A DNA stretch of 64,000 nt from assembly GCA_963758025.1 (NCBI GenBank), contig CAVWUA010000020.1, positions 62,001 through 126,000 of the forward strand, read 5' to 3'. The position numbers and the translations under genes are program-made. The notes under the pieces were generated by a model that made no database searches, was not told the origin of the DNA, and worked only from the letters and a program-made list of their open reading frames with translations. The DNA comes from CAVWUA01 sp963758025. GTDB lineage: Bacteria; Planctomycetota; Planctomycetia; Isosphaerales; Isosphaeraceae. Positions 47,472 to 56,533 of this stretch are shown here, one piece after another; the stretch's first letter is position 1; the number at the start of each line of letters is the position of its first letter.

Positions 47472-47876
47472 CACCCTCACCTCCTCTGCCGTCCAACGCC
47501 TGAGTTCAGCGGACCGGCCCGCATTGGGCTGGTGTCCGCGCCTCCCGAAGCCTACCTGCGGGCGGGGTCCGCTGCAATGGCGTCGGTTGGTCACGACCCA
47601 GCTTACGTTACTTCCCCGCTACTTGAGGCTCTCAACCTCGTGCACATCCATGTAGAGGACCCATGCCGGAGGGAACGGCGAGGGATTCTCCTTGCTCCCG
47701 CCCGGATGATGAAAGGTGCCCAGCGTCCCCCTCACGCGAATACGGGCACCCGATTGAAGGTGCGCCAGTTGATCAAACTCTAGGCGATGATCCGGCCCAT
47801 ACAGGGCACATTTCTGTCCATCGCCGAAGACGAGGTAATAAGGGTGTGGCAAATAATCCTGGCGCCAGGCTTGCGG

Positions 47877-49369
47877 GTTGGGCAAGATAGGCAGAGGTCC
47901 TTTTCCCCAGGAGGTCTTTGCCATGTCCGCCGATCCCAAACTGTCGCGTGAGGAGTTCATCGCTCAAATGCGTGCCGAGATGGAGGCGATGCTTGCGAAG
48001 GTCGCCGACGCCGTCAACGACGCCCCCCCAGGACGCATCATCGCCGGCAGCGAAGAACCGGTCCGCGACCTCTTCGCCGAGTTCCGAGAACGCGCTTTCG
48101 AGAAAGCCCTGCAGATGAGACTCGACGCGGCGGAAGCCGCTTTTCCCCCCTCCGAAGGACCAAAGCACCGGCAAGACCAAACGCAATAAAGGACGCCAGG
48201 ACTTCACCGTGCTCACGATCAACGGACGGGTTCGGCTCCGACGACGACGCTGGCACTCTCCCGATGAAGGCACGAGTACGCCTCTGGATGCCTGGCTCGA
48301 CGCCGCCGAGAGTACGATCAGCCTGGGCGTGTGTGAGATGGCCTGCCGGCTCAACGGCGACGGCAAGAACTTTGACAAGGCCGCGGCCAACCTCAGCCGC
48401 ACGGCGCAGATCTCGCTCAGCGGCGAGACGCTTCGGGTTCTGGTCGAGACCGAGGGCAAGCGGGTCTTGCAGGCCCAACGTTCGGGAAAACTGGAACTGG
48501 ACTGGACGGCAGTCGACTGCAAAACCCCGGAGAAGACGACGCGGATCTATCTCGGCAGCGATGGCGTGATGGTGCCGATGGTCACCGAGGCTGAGAAGGC
48601 GAAGCGGCGCAAGCAGGTGAAACAGAAGCGGAGTCGTCGAGGCCGCAAGGCCCGGCCGTTGGCTCGCAAGAAACCGGGGGCCGATCAGCGTTACAAGGAG
48701 TTCAAGATCATCGCCTTCTATGATGAGACCCAGGAACATCGGCAGGTTTGTGGCACACGAGGCGACTGTGTGGAGGCGGGTCGCCTGATGCGTCGTGAGG
48801 CCCAGCGGATTCGTCTGGACCTGGCGCAGGAGAAGGTGGGCAATGTCGATGGCTCGCCCTGGATTCGCAACCAGATCCAGGTCCAGAGCTTGCCTTTGGA
48901 TGCGTTGGGGCTGGATTTCTACCACCTGGCGGAGAACGTCCATAAGGCTCGGCGGGAGATTTACGGTGAGGAGGACGCGGCGGGCAAGGAGTGGGCGGGG
49001 GAGCTGCTCCACATTTTCAAGCACGAGGGGTACGAGGCGGCGTGGACGAAGTTGTTGCAGTGGCGAGTGGAGTTGAAGAAGGGCAAGAGTGCCGCCGATC
49101 GGCTTGTGAACTACGTGAGCGAGCGTCGCGAAATGATTCGTTATCCGGAGTTTCAGTCGCGCGACTGGCAGATCGGCAGCGGACCGACGGAAGCGACGTG
49201 CAAGACACTCACGGCGCGTCTGAAGGGTAGCGGGATGCGCTGGGACAGCGACAACGCTGAGGCGATCATGGCGCTGGAAGCGCTGACCCAGAGTGGTCAG
49301 TGGGACAAATACTGGGAAAGCCGGCTCCGCGAAGCAGGTTAAGGCCGCCAGGAAGTTTTGCCGCACCCG
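47877..49369 (+). mobile_element. ISKra4-family insertion sequence
   Basis: About 1.49 kb with a two-frame transposase. The ends carry imperfect inverted repeats: GGGTTGGGCAAGAT at the left and GGGTGCGGCAAAAC read inward from the right. No target duplication is needed for an in-frame join of the flanks. End coordinates are uncertain by 1-3 bases because of G/C runs. Confidence 0.75.
47923..49342 (+). CDS. ISKra4-family transposase, two frames with T4C6 slip site
   Basis: First frame: ATG 47923 (AGGAGG 8 nt upstream), MSADPKLSREEFIAQMRAEM to the stop at 48189. Second frame: from about 48150 through GRQDFTVLTINGRVRLRRRR, DWTAVDCKTPEKTTRIYLGS and DGVMVPMVTEAEKAKRRKQV, a basic hinge, KIIAFYDETQEHRQVC, DALGLDFYHLAENVHKARRE and the C-terminal GSGPTEATCKTLTARLKGSG. 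These are UPF0236/ISKra4 DDE transposase features. The frames differ by +1, and TTTTCCCCCC at 48141-48150 lies in the overlap, so programmed frameshifting is plausible, as reported for some members of the family. Confidence 0.85.
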
Positions 49370-49627
49370 GTAATAACGGTACAAGTATTTGGGATGGACC
49401 TTCAACTCACCTTCGAGAGACCACAATCGCGGCGCGACCTGCCGGTTACCGCTGACGGATTGCCCGACACCGGAGAGCAAGAGGCCGGCCAGTCCCACCA
49501 TAATGAGTTTTGACATGTGTCCTCCTTGCCCCCTGTCCTAGCCGTAATGTTAAGCCGTAGGTCTGTTCATCGAGGTTTTGAGACTTCATTGGCCAATGAC
49601 TCAAGTATCGCCGGGACAGCTTTGCTA

Positions 49628-50917
49628 AGTACAACACCGCGGAGAAAGGGTCTCGAAATCACGCCGCCATGGGTTAATTATCCTCTGGAGGGGCCTCGAT
49701 CCGCTCGCACTTGGCCATGACTTTTGCCACCGATTTCGTGCTCCAGTTGAACGGATGGGCCACTTGATTCCACTCGGCGATAAATGCCCGCAACCGCTCC
49801 GCCAAGGCGGCCTTGTCGGCGAAATCGGCGATCCGCAGCCGCTTCCGTTGCAAGATGCTGAACCACTGCTCGACCTGATTCATCCACGAGCAATGCACCG
49901 GCGGGTGATGGAAGACGAACCGTGGGTGCTGCACAGCCACGCCTGAACCTGCTTGCCCTTGTGCATCCTCAGGTTGTCCAGGACCACATGGATGGTCTTG
50001 ACCGTCGCGGGGATCTCCCGGTTCAGTTGCTCCAGGAAGACGATGAACTCGACCTGCCGCTTCCGCTCGGCAGTCCACCCGTAGACCTTGCCGGTCCGCG
50101 TGTCGAACGCGGCGAACAGGTTCAACGCACCGCACCGCCCGTATTCGTGCTCGACGCGGACGGGCCGCTTGGGCTGTGCTGCCAGGGTCGGCGACGTGCG
50201 TGGTCGTGGCTGCAAGCTGGTCTTCTCGTCCACACACAGCACGACCTCGTCGTCGCGCAGCGGCCGGGTATACAGGTCGGAGATCTCCTGGACGGCCGCC
50301 GCGAACGCCTCATCCCTGGGGATCTTGGGGGAGAGCCAGAGGTGATGCCGCCAGGGCTTCAAGTGGTGGTGCCCCAAGATTCGCCGGACGGTCTCCGGGG
50401 AGATACTCGGCACCACGCCCTCGTCGGCCAGTTGACGGGCCATCTCTCGGCAGTCCCAGAGGGACAGGGAGCGGCCATGGTCATCGGGCCGCTCGCAGGC
50501 CATCTTGACCAGGTGCAGCGCGACCTCGGGGGGAAAAGACCGGCTTGCGGCCGGGACGAGGCTTGTCACGGAGACCGGCGAGCCCGAGGGCCCGATAACG
50601 CTCGGCCCACTTGCGGACGTGCCGCACACTCAGGCCGCAGAGTTGGGCGGCCTCCTTCAGGGTCTTGCCCTGCTCGAGCAGGAGCAGGGCGCGGCCCCGG
50701 CACGCCAACCCGGCACGGCAAGTCGTCGCCCGCTGCCAGTGCTCGATCTCGGCTCGGTCTTCCGGAGTCAGGGCGATGGTCAGGGAGGATTTGCGGCCCC
50801 GCATGGCGATATCAAGGTTTCAAGGTGTGTGACGAAGAGAAGGAGACCCGCCAGCCGTCATGATCGGCCATCCGGCCGAAGTCGTCAATTCGTTACCCTT
50901 TCTCTGCGGCGTTGTAC
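49628..50917 (-). mobile_element. IS630-family insertion sequence
   Basis: 1.29 kb. Terminal inverted repeats GTACAACRCCGCRGAGAAAG plus GGT (23 nt, two mismatches) at 49629 and, inverted, at 50917. The flanking TA dinucleotides (49626-49627 and 50918-50919) are the expected target duplication for this family. Inserted in the HEPN gene. Confidence 0.88.
49674..50804 (-). CDS. IS630-family DDE transposase, two frame breaks
   Basis: Start MRGRKSSLTIALTPEDRAEI at 50804, then the helix-turn-helix KTLKEAAQLCGLSVRHVRKW. The frame changes at about 50540 into RRILGHHHLKPWRHHLWLSP, VVLCVDEKTSLQPRPRTSPT (first D), NLFAAFDTRTGKVYGWTAER and IHVVLDNLRMHKGK (second D). It changes again at about 49925 into FHHPPVHCSWMNQVEQWFSI (E) and ends at 49674. 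IS630 elements often use one frame, so the copy is probably either inactive or affected by base errors. Confidence 0.85.
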
Positions 50918-51289
50918 TAAGCCATGCCGCAGCAGTTGCGATTTCGTCCTCAGAGGCGTAGCCATCGTGTACCAACTTACTTCGAACGCCGTAGGCTGAA
51001 GTCATATTGCGGCGTGCCTCCTCGGTCGTCTCGCCAATCACCTTCGCATGCGCCACTGCGAGTTTGCGGAGGTTTTCCGAAATGGACTCCTCCTTCAGAC
51101 CGGCGAGGCGAGATCGCATCCTGTCAAACGCACGACGTTGCTCCTCATCTTCGGCTGAGCGATCGCGTGCTGAGTCAAATATTCCGAGCAACTGATCGAT
51201 TTGTTCCGAGGCAGCTTCGCTGACCCGTTCAGGTTTGATCAGTGCTTCCAGAGACGTCGCCAAACTAACAACTTGGGCACGTCGGCTCA

Positions 51290-52188
51290 GAGTCTGTCCC
51301 ATAAGGGGAACATCAGAGCGTCGAGCGGCGTAGGAGGGGTATGCGAGTACACCACTACCCCAGCGACCTCACCGACGAGCAGTGGCTCCTGATCAAACCA
51401 TATCTCCCCGCCGCCCGACCCGGCGGGCGGCCCCGCAAGACTGACCTGCGCGACGTCGTCGATGCCATCTTCTACATCCTCCGCACCGGCTGCCAGTGGC
51501 GCTGCTTGCCCGGGGACTTCCCGCCCAAGAGCACCGTCTGGCGATACTTCGACCGGTGGCGGTCCGACGGCACCCTCGAAAAGATCCACGACCGGCTCCG
51601 CACGAAGGTCCGCGCCGCGGAGAAGCCCTACCACCCCCGCACCACCGCCAGCGTCGACAGCCAGTCGGTCGACGCCTCCTGCGGCGGCGAGCGGCGGGGC
51701 CGCGACAATGCCAAGAACGTCGACGGGCGCAAGCGACACATCGTCGTCGATAGCATGGGGTTGCTGCTGGCGGTCGTGGTGACGGCCGCCTCCGTCGACG
51801 ACGCCGCGGCGGCCCCGACGCTGTTCGCGCGGCTGGTGGACCAGCCGATGGGTAGGGTCCGGCGGATGTTCGCCGACGCGAAGTATCACAACTTCAAGCT
51901 CTACGAGTGGGTCGATCAGCACGCGAAGTGGGACCTGGCGATCATCCGCCGCCCCGAGGGGCAGCGGGGTTGGGTGAAGCTGCCGATCCGCTGGACGGTC
52001 GAGCGGACGTTCGCCTGGTTGGGGCGCTGCCGGCGGCTGAGCGTGGACCGGGAGAGGAGCACGCTGTCGTCGGAGTCGTTCGTGAAGCTGGCGATGATCC
52101 AATTGATGCTCCACCGCCTGCGGCCCTCCGGGGCGGACCCCGAGTTCCGCTACCGAGAGGCGGCCTGATTCCACTTCTGGGACAGTCA
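51290..52188 (+). mobile_element. IS5-family insertion sequence
   Basis: 899 bp. Inverted ends CTGTCCCATAAG and CTGTCCCAGAAG (11 of 12), lying 3-4 bases inside the inferred boundaries. The flanks carry CTCA at 51286-51289 and 52189-52192 as a 4-bp target duplication. Inserted in the HEPN gene. Confidence 0.82.
51341..52168 (+). CDS. IS5-family DDE transposase
   Basis: 275 residues, intact. Start MRVHHYPSDLTDEQWLLIKP, then RKTDLRDVVDAIFYILRTGC and QWRCLPGDFPPKSTVWRYFD (helix-turn-helix). Catalytic context: TTASVDSQSVDA (D), KNVDGRKRHIVVDSMGLLLA, RRMFADAKYHN (D) and RWTVERTFAWLGRCRRL (E), the Y/R-containing C1 signature. This is the only one of the three IS transposases with a single unbroken frame, so the element may still be able to move. 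Confidence 0.9.
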   Translation: MRVHHYPSDLTDEQWLLIKPYLPAARPGGRPRKTDLRDVVDAIFYILRTGCQWRCLPGDFPPKSTVWRYFDRWRSDGTLEKIHDRLRTKVRAAEKPYHPRTTASVDSQSVDASCGGERRGRDNAKNVDGRKRHIVVDSMGLLLAVVVTAASVDDAAAAPTLFARLVDQPMGRVRRMFADAKYHNFKLYEWVDQHAKWDLAIIRRPEGQRGWVKLPIRWTVERTFAWLGRCRRLSVDRERSTLSSESFVKLAMIQLMLHRLRPSGADPEFRYREAA

Positions 52189-52941
52189 CTCATTTCCCAA
52201 AGAGCGGCCGCATAAAGATCGACTGCCAGAGACAGACGTTCGTCTGCAGCGATTTGTTGCGGTTGCGGTAGGGCCAAACTCTCGGCAAGATGTTCAAGAA
52301 ACCACGATACTGGCATACTGACCGTAACACTCACCGAACCGACGCCAAATTCCATGATCCGTAGATGTTCCGGGATCACAACGGCAGGAGAGGGATCTAC
52401 GTCGCCGTCCAGATGTGTCCAGCCCTTTCGCTCAAGCATCTCCCCAAAGTTAGGATTCCCGCGAACGTCGACCGGCGGCTCCTTAAGCCGTACCTTCTGC
52501 ATGGCGCGGCGAGATCTTACGCTCAGCTTCTTTTTAACAACTAGATGAAGTAGCGCTCCGAGGAGACGTGGGAAAAAAGCCTCTGCCTCCTCAGCCGTCT
52601 TAAAGCCAGTGACGCGAAGTAGCTGGATCCCCTGATTCTCAACTATCTCCGAGTTGTGGTCGCCAAAAGCAACTTCTTTGACGTCTGCCGGCGTCACGGC
52701 ATGCGTTGGTCCAATCTGGAAAGGCACCTGGAGTGTGTATCGCTCGTGGCGCGATCCCTCGGAAGCAATTCGGAACCAGAGCAAGGGCATTGTTCTCTTC
52801 TCTCGGCCTGACGGGGCGATGAGCGGCCGGGCGACAGCGACCTCTCATCGCAGATCGATCTGGAACGTCCCCGATTGGTTATACATTAATGTTTAACCCA
52901 GGTTCGGCGTCGCTGCCGTCGGCTCGACCTCCTTCATTGTT

Positions 52942-53673
52942 TCACCCCGCGAAGGATTGAAACAACAGCATGGTCCCCACCACGATGAGGCCGAGGTGGA
53001 CGTAGAGGAGAAACGCGCGTCCGTTCATGCGCTGGTTGGCCGCTCGACCCAGGACGATGGCCACCACGACAGTCGGCAAGGCCGTGAGATAATGGTGAGT
53101 TACGGCGGGAGTCCACAGCCCCGTCAGCCAGTAGCCGCACAGGACCACGAGGCTGGCGGGGAGGAAATAGCCTTGCAGCGTCGCGCGGAAGTGTTGGGGG
53201 GACCAGCCGCGCAGGGCGCCGTAAATCACGAGCGGGGGGCCATTCATGCCGTAGGCGCCTCCCAATATCCCCGCGCCGAAGCCGAAGATCCACGCCAGCC
53301 GGTCGTTCTTGAGGGTGGCGTGGCTCCGACGGATCAGGGAATAGAGCGAGAAGGCGATGATGACGACGGCGAGGATGGCCTTGACGATCGATTCGGCGGC
53401 CACGGTCAACAGCAAGAGGCCCAACGGCGAGCCGATCAGGGTCGCGAGAAACAACCATCCGGCGCTGCGGAAATGGACGTGGCGCCAGTCTTGCGCGACG
53501 ACGACCCCCGCGACGGTGATGGAGACCAGGACCGCCACGGGCGCGGCCACCTCGACCGGCATCCGGAGGGCGAGCAGAGGGACCGCCACCAGGGCTTCGC
53601 CGAATCCGAAAGCCGAGCGGATGAACGTGGCGAGAAAGAGAACTGTCAATACGTGAAGCGACGTCCCATCCAC
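52942..53673 (-). CDS. TauE/SafE-family membrane permease
   Basis: 243 residues from the GTG at 53673. About eight transmembrane helices with the TauE/SafE pattern: VLFLATFIRSAFGFGEALVA, VPLLALRMPVEVAAPVAVLV and IFGFGAGILGGAYGMNGPPL (the repeat motif GxxxGxxG-x-GGxx), and LLYVHLGLIVVGTMLL. The family exports or imports small sulfur- or carbon-containing anions; the substrate here is unknown. The open frame continues upstream to an ATG at 53748, but those residues are polar and overlap the neighbouring locus. Confidence 0.82.
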   Translation of the reverse strand: MDGTSLHVLTVLFLATFIRSAFGFGEALVAVPLLALRMPVEVAAPVAVLVSITVAGVVVAQDWRHVHFRSAGWLFLATLIGSPLGLLLLTVAAESIVKAILAVVIIAFSLYSLIRRSHATLKNDRLAWIFGFGAGILGGAYGMNGPPLVIYGALRGWSPQHFRATLQGYFLPASLVVLCGYWLTGLWTPAVTHHYLTALPTVVVAIVLGRAANQRMNGRAFLLYVHLGLIVVGTMLLFQSFAG

Positions 53674-53763
53674 AAGCAGTAACGCGTCCTGAGTGTGTCC
53701 AGGGTGGCTCGCGATGCGCCGACCCTGGCCGGCGGGTGGCCATCGCAACGATTCGGATCGGTC

Positions 53764-56508
53764 TCAGGTCGAGACGATCGCCGCGAGCAGGGGCACGACG
53801 GCGTGACGCAGGCCGTGCTGCCGGTCATCGGCGGAGAGCTGGCGGAGCCCCTGCACCCGCTCGACCTCGCAGCCGGCGAGGGCGTCGTGCAGGGGACCAT
53901 CGGGCGGGGTCGCGGCGGATGACAGCACCGAGCAGTCCGCGGATCGCGGCCGCGCGGTCGGTACCGCTCCACTCGCCCCAGGGCCCGAGGCATCGACGTG
54001 GTAAGCGTGGAGCGACAGGCCATGCTCCACCCACGGCAGAGACTGGGTCCGGAACGTCTGGCGGAGTAGGACCAGGACACCGACCGTCGGCCCCGCCGGG
54101 GCCGGCGGCTTGCCGCCTTCCCAGCGGAGGTGGGCGGCGCCGGTGGTCGTCGCCGTGGTGGCGAATCGCCGCAGGGACTCGGTCACCGGGCCGGCGTTGA
54201 GCCCCAGCGGCGTCGCGACCACGCCGTCAGGCCCGGCGACGGGCATGCCGTCGTGCTCCTGGGCGACGTAGAACTTGCCATTGGCGAGCTTCAGAACGGC
54301 CACCGGGAGCTCGGTCGCGACCGGCTGCCGCGTGCCGTCGGGGCCGTCGAACCGTAGCGAGCGGAAGCCGTCGGCCTCTTCGGCCCCGGCCCACGTGCGG
54401 AGGAAAGTCCGCACGTCGTCCCAGGTCGCAAGCCCGGGGTTCAAGGCCGGATGGCGCGCTGCTGGTCGGCGAACCGTCGGTGGAATTCGTCCCAGGATTG
54501 GTAGCCGCGCTGGACCATCTCGGCCAGCCGGCGCTGCTGCTCGTCGGTCAGGCCGGTGCTCGGGGCATCGACGATGAGGTCGGCGATCTCCTCGGGCGGG
54601 ATCAGGCACATGACCCGGGAGAACAGGGCATCGAACTTCTCGGGTTCGACGAGGGAGTAGGTGATCTGCTCCAGCTTCTGGCGGGCGACGCGATAGGCGT
54701 CGACCTCGCGGCTGTCCTTGACGACCAGGGTGTCGACGAGGATCGTCCGGCGCGAGCCGAAGCGGTGGACCCGCCCGACCCGCTGCTCCATCTCCATCGG
54801 GTTCCAGGGGACGTCGAGGTGGACCAGCCGACGGGCGACCTGGAGGTTGATGCCCTCGCCGCCGGCCCGCGACGAGACGAGGTAGCGGGGCCCTGCGGGG
54901 CTCGGAACCGCTCGATCTCGCGCCGGCGGGCCTCGTCGCTCTGGCCGCCGACGATCAGGGCGGGCCGCTCGCCGGTCGTCCGCTCCAGGTAACCGGCCAG
55001 GGCCGTCACGGTCTCGATCGGCTGGGCGAACAGCACGATCTTCTCGTCGCCGGCGTGGTCGAGCACTTGCTCCTTGAGGACCTCCCACTTCTCGTCGCCG
55101 GTCGAGGATCAGCCGAAGGCCATCGTGCAGGAGGGACTCCAGGTCGGGCCCGGCCGCTTCCTGGATCGTCGTCGAGCTCCTCGATGTCCTCGATGTCGGC
55201 GTCCCGGCGCTGGCGGTCGATCTCCTTGTGGATCCGCTCGAAGAGGCGGTCGACCGGCTCGTCGGGGGGCCCAAGCGGTAGGGCCGGATGGCCGCAAGGC
55301 GTCGGCGAGCGCTGGCCGGTCGAGCCAGGTCCACCCGGCGCGGATGGCCTGGCGGACGAGGTAGCCGAGCCCGGCCTGCGGGCTGGAGGCGGCCCACTGG
55401 AGGGCCTGGGCGCGTCGCCAGCTGGCGCTGCGCGCTTGGCGGACGAGAGCCCGGCCGGCGATCGGGGTCGAGAAGAATCGTGGATGTGTTCGATCCAGGT
55501 CCGGTAGTCGGGGCCGAGGTCGACGACGATCGGCTGGGCGACCTGCCGGCCGGGGAACAGCGGCTGGTCGTCCCAGTCGCGGACGTCCTCCTTGGTCCGG
55601 TAGATAACCCGGCCGGCGAGCCGCGTCAGGCTCGCCATCGCGCCGGAGCAGGTCCAGAAGGTTCTCGAATCGTAGCCACGCTGCCCTGATGCGGCGTGCC
55701 GCTGAGGAAGACGACGCGGCCGCCCGGGGCCTGCCGCTCGATCAGCTCGCGGACGAGCTTGAACTTCCGGGTCGGGTCGCCGCCGCCCGGCGCCCAGTCG
55801 GAGAGGTGGTGGCACTCATCGACGATCAGCACGTCGCACCGGGTCGCGTTCAGGAGCGACTGGAAGTGCTTCGGGTGGACGGCACGGTGGATGCTGGCGA
55901 CCAGGAGTTTGTCGTTGAGCCGGCCGTCGACCGGGGCGAGGCGGTCCACTGGCGGAAGCGGAGGCCCAGCCGATCGAACTCCTAGACGACGTTGGGGACC
56001 AGCCGGGCCGGCGCGAGGTAGAGGACGCGCAGGCGAGGCTTCCGTTCCAGCCAGGACTTGATCAACAGGCCCGCCTCGACCGTCTTGCCGAGTCCGACCT
56101 CGTCGGCGATCAGGACGCGGCCGAGGTGCGGTCGGCGTCGAGGATGTGCCGGACGAGGCTGACCTGATGGGCCAGGGTGCTGACCTCGCGGGCGTCGAGC
56201 CGCCGCTGCGGGTCTTCGGCCAGAAGGTAGTACGCCCAGAGCCGGGCGAGCGAAGCCCGCGAACGCGCCGTCCACGTCTCTCCGTCGGGGGGATGGCGCA
56301 GGGCCTGCGCGGGCGATGGCAGGTGGCGTACACGGGCCGAATCAACGTTCGTGAAGATCTGGACCGGCGGTTGTTCCTGGTCCGCCCAGAGGCGGCTGGG
56401 GGGGCCGCAGAGGTCGTATTCGACCACCCCCAATCTTCCATGCGACGGAGGATGGTCGCGGGGTCGTTGGTCCCCGGTCGGGAGCACGACCGTGTTGGTA
56501 TGGCTCAT
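53764..56508 (-). pseudogene. SNF2/HepA (RapA/DrmD-like) helicase, heavily disrupted
   Basis: About 915 residues if repaired. Start MSHTNTVVLPTGDQRPRDHP at 56508. Readable motor motifs, in several frames: VLIADEVGLGKTVEAGLLIK (Walker A), LRVLYLAPARLVPNVV, CDVLIVDECHHLSDWAPGGG (DECH), GGRVVFLSGTPHQG, EKIVLFAQPIETVTALAGYL, LVSSRAGGEGINLQVARRLV and VHLDVPWNPMEMEQRVGRVH with RFGSRRTILVDTLV. The tail ALNPGLATWDDVRTFLRTWA is in yet another frame. A TAG at 55982-55984 follows VVPNVV-type sequence (LVPNVV-stop-EFDRLGLRF). At least eight frame breaks occur in 2.7 kb, far above neighbouring genes, so decay is likely. It follows the dynamin-like gene by 25 bp. Confidence 0.75.
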
Positions 56509-56533
56509 CGCTCTGACTCCGCGTCGGGCCAGT

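Larger units (their letters stand above)
47619..49516 (-). pseudogene. Small secreted protein gene split by ISKra4
   Basis: N-terminal part (49516 to about 49370): ATG with AGGAGG upstream, signal peptide MSKLIMVGLAGLLLSGVGQS, then SLEGELKVHPKYLYRYY. C-terminal part (47876 down to the stop at 47619): PQAWRQDYLPHPYYLVFGDG, RIRVRGTLGTFHHPGG and PPAWVLYMDVHEVESLK. Removing 47877-49369 joins TAT TAC directly to CCG CAA in frame and gives one protein of about 134 residues. The C-terminal half resembles secreted planctomycete proteins that end in a beta strand plus VEKV-like motif. Function unknown. This is insertional inactivation, not an assembly indel. Confidence 0.72.
49567..52790 (-). pseudogene. 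Apea-like HEPN protein gene split by IS5 and IS630
   Basis: Three minus-strand pieces join in frame. Piece 1: 52790-52189, start MPLLWFRIASEGSRHERYTL to LAVDLYAAALWEM. Piece 2: 51285-50918, SRRAQVVSLATSLEALIKPE to ATAAAWL. Piece 3: 49625-49567, SKAVPAILESLANEVSKPR then stop. Removing each IS plus one copy of its target duplication (CTCA for IS5, TA for IS630) gives a 342-residue open frame with no breaks. The C-terminal half has the helical HEPN layout and RSKLVHDG, an R-x4-H motif typical of HEPN RNases. The N-terminal half is a beta-rich region with no name I can give. A predicted RNase or defence-type protein, now inactivated twice. Confidence 0.8.

Noticed and set aside
51287..52189. A 300-codon minus-strand frame inside the IS5 element
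   Set aside because: Antisense of the IS5 transposase, whose DDE residues are clear on the plus strand.
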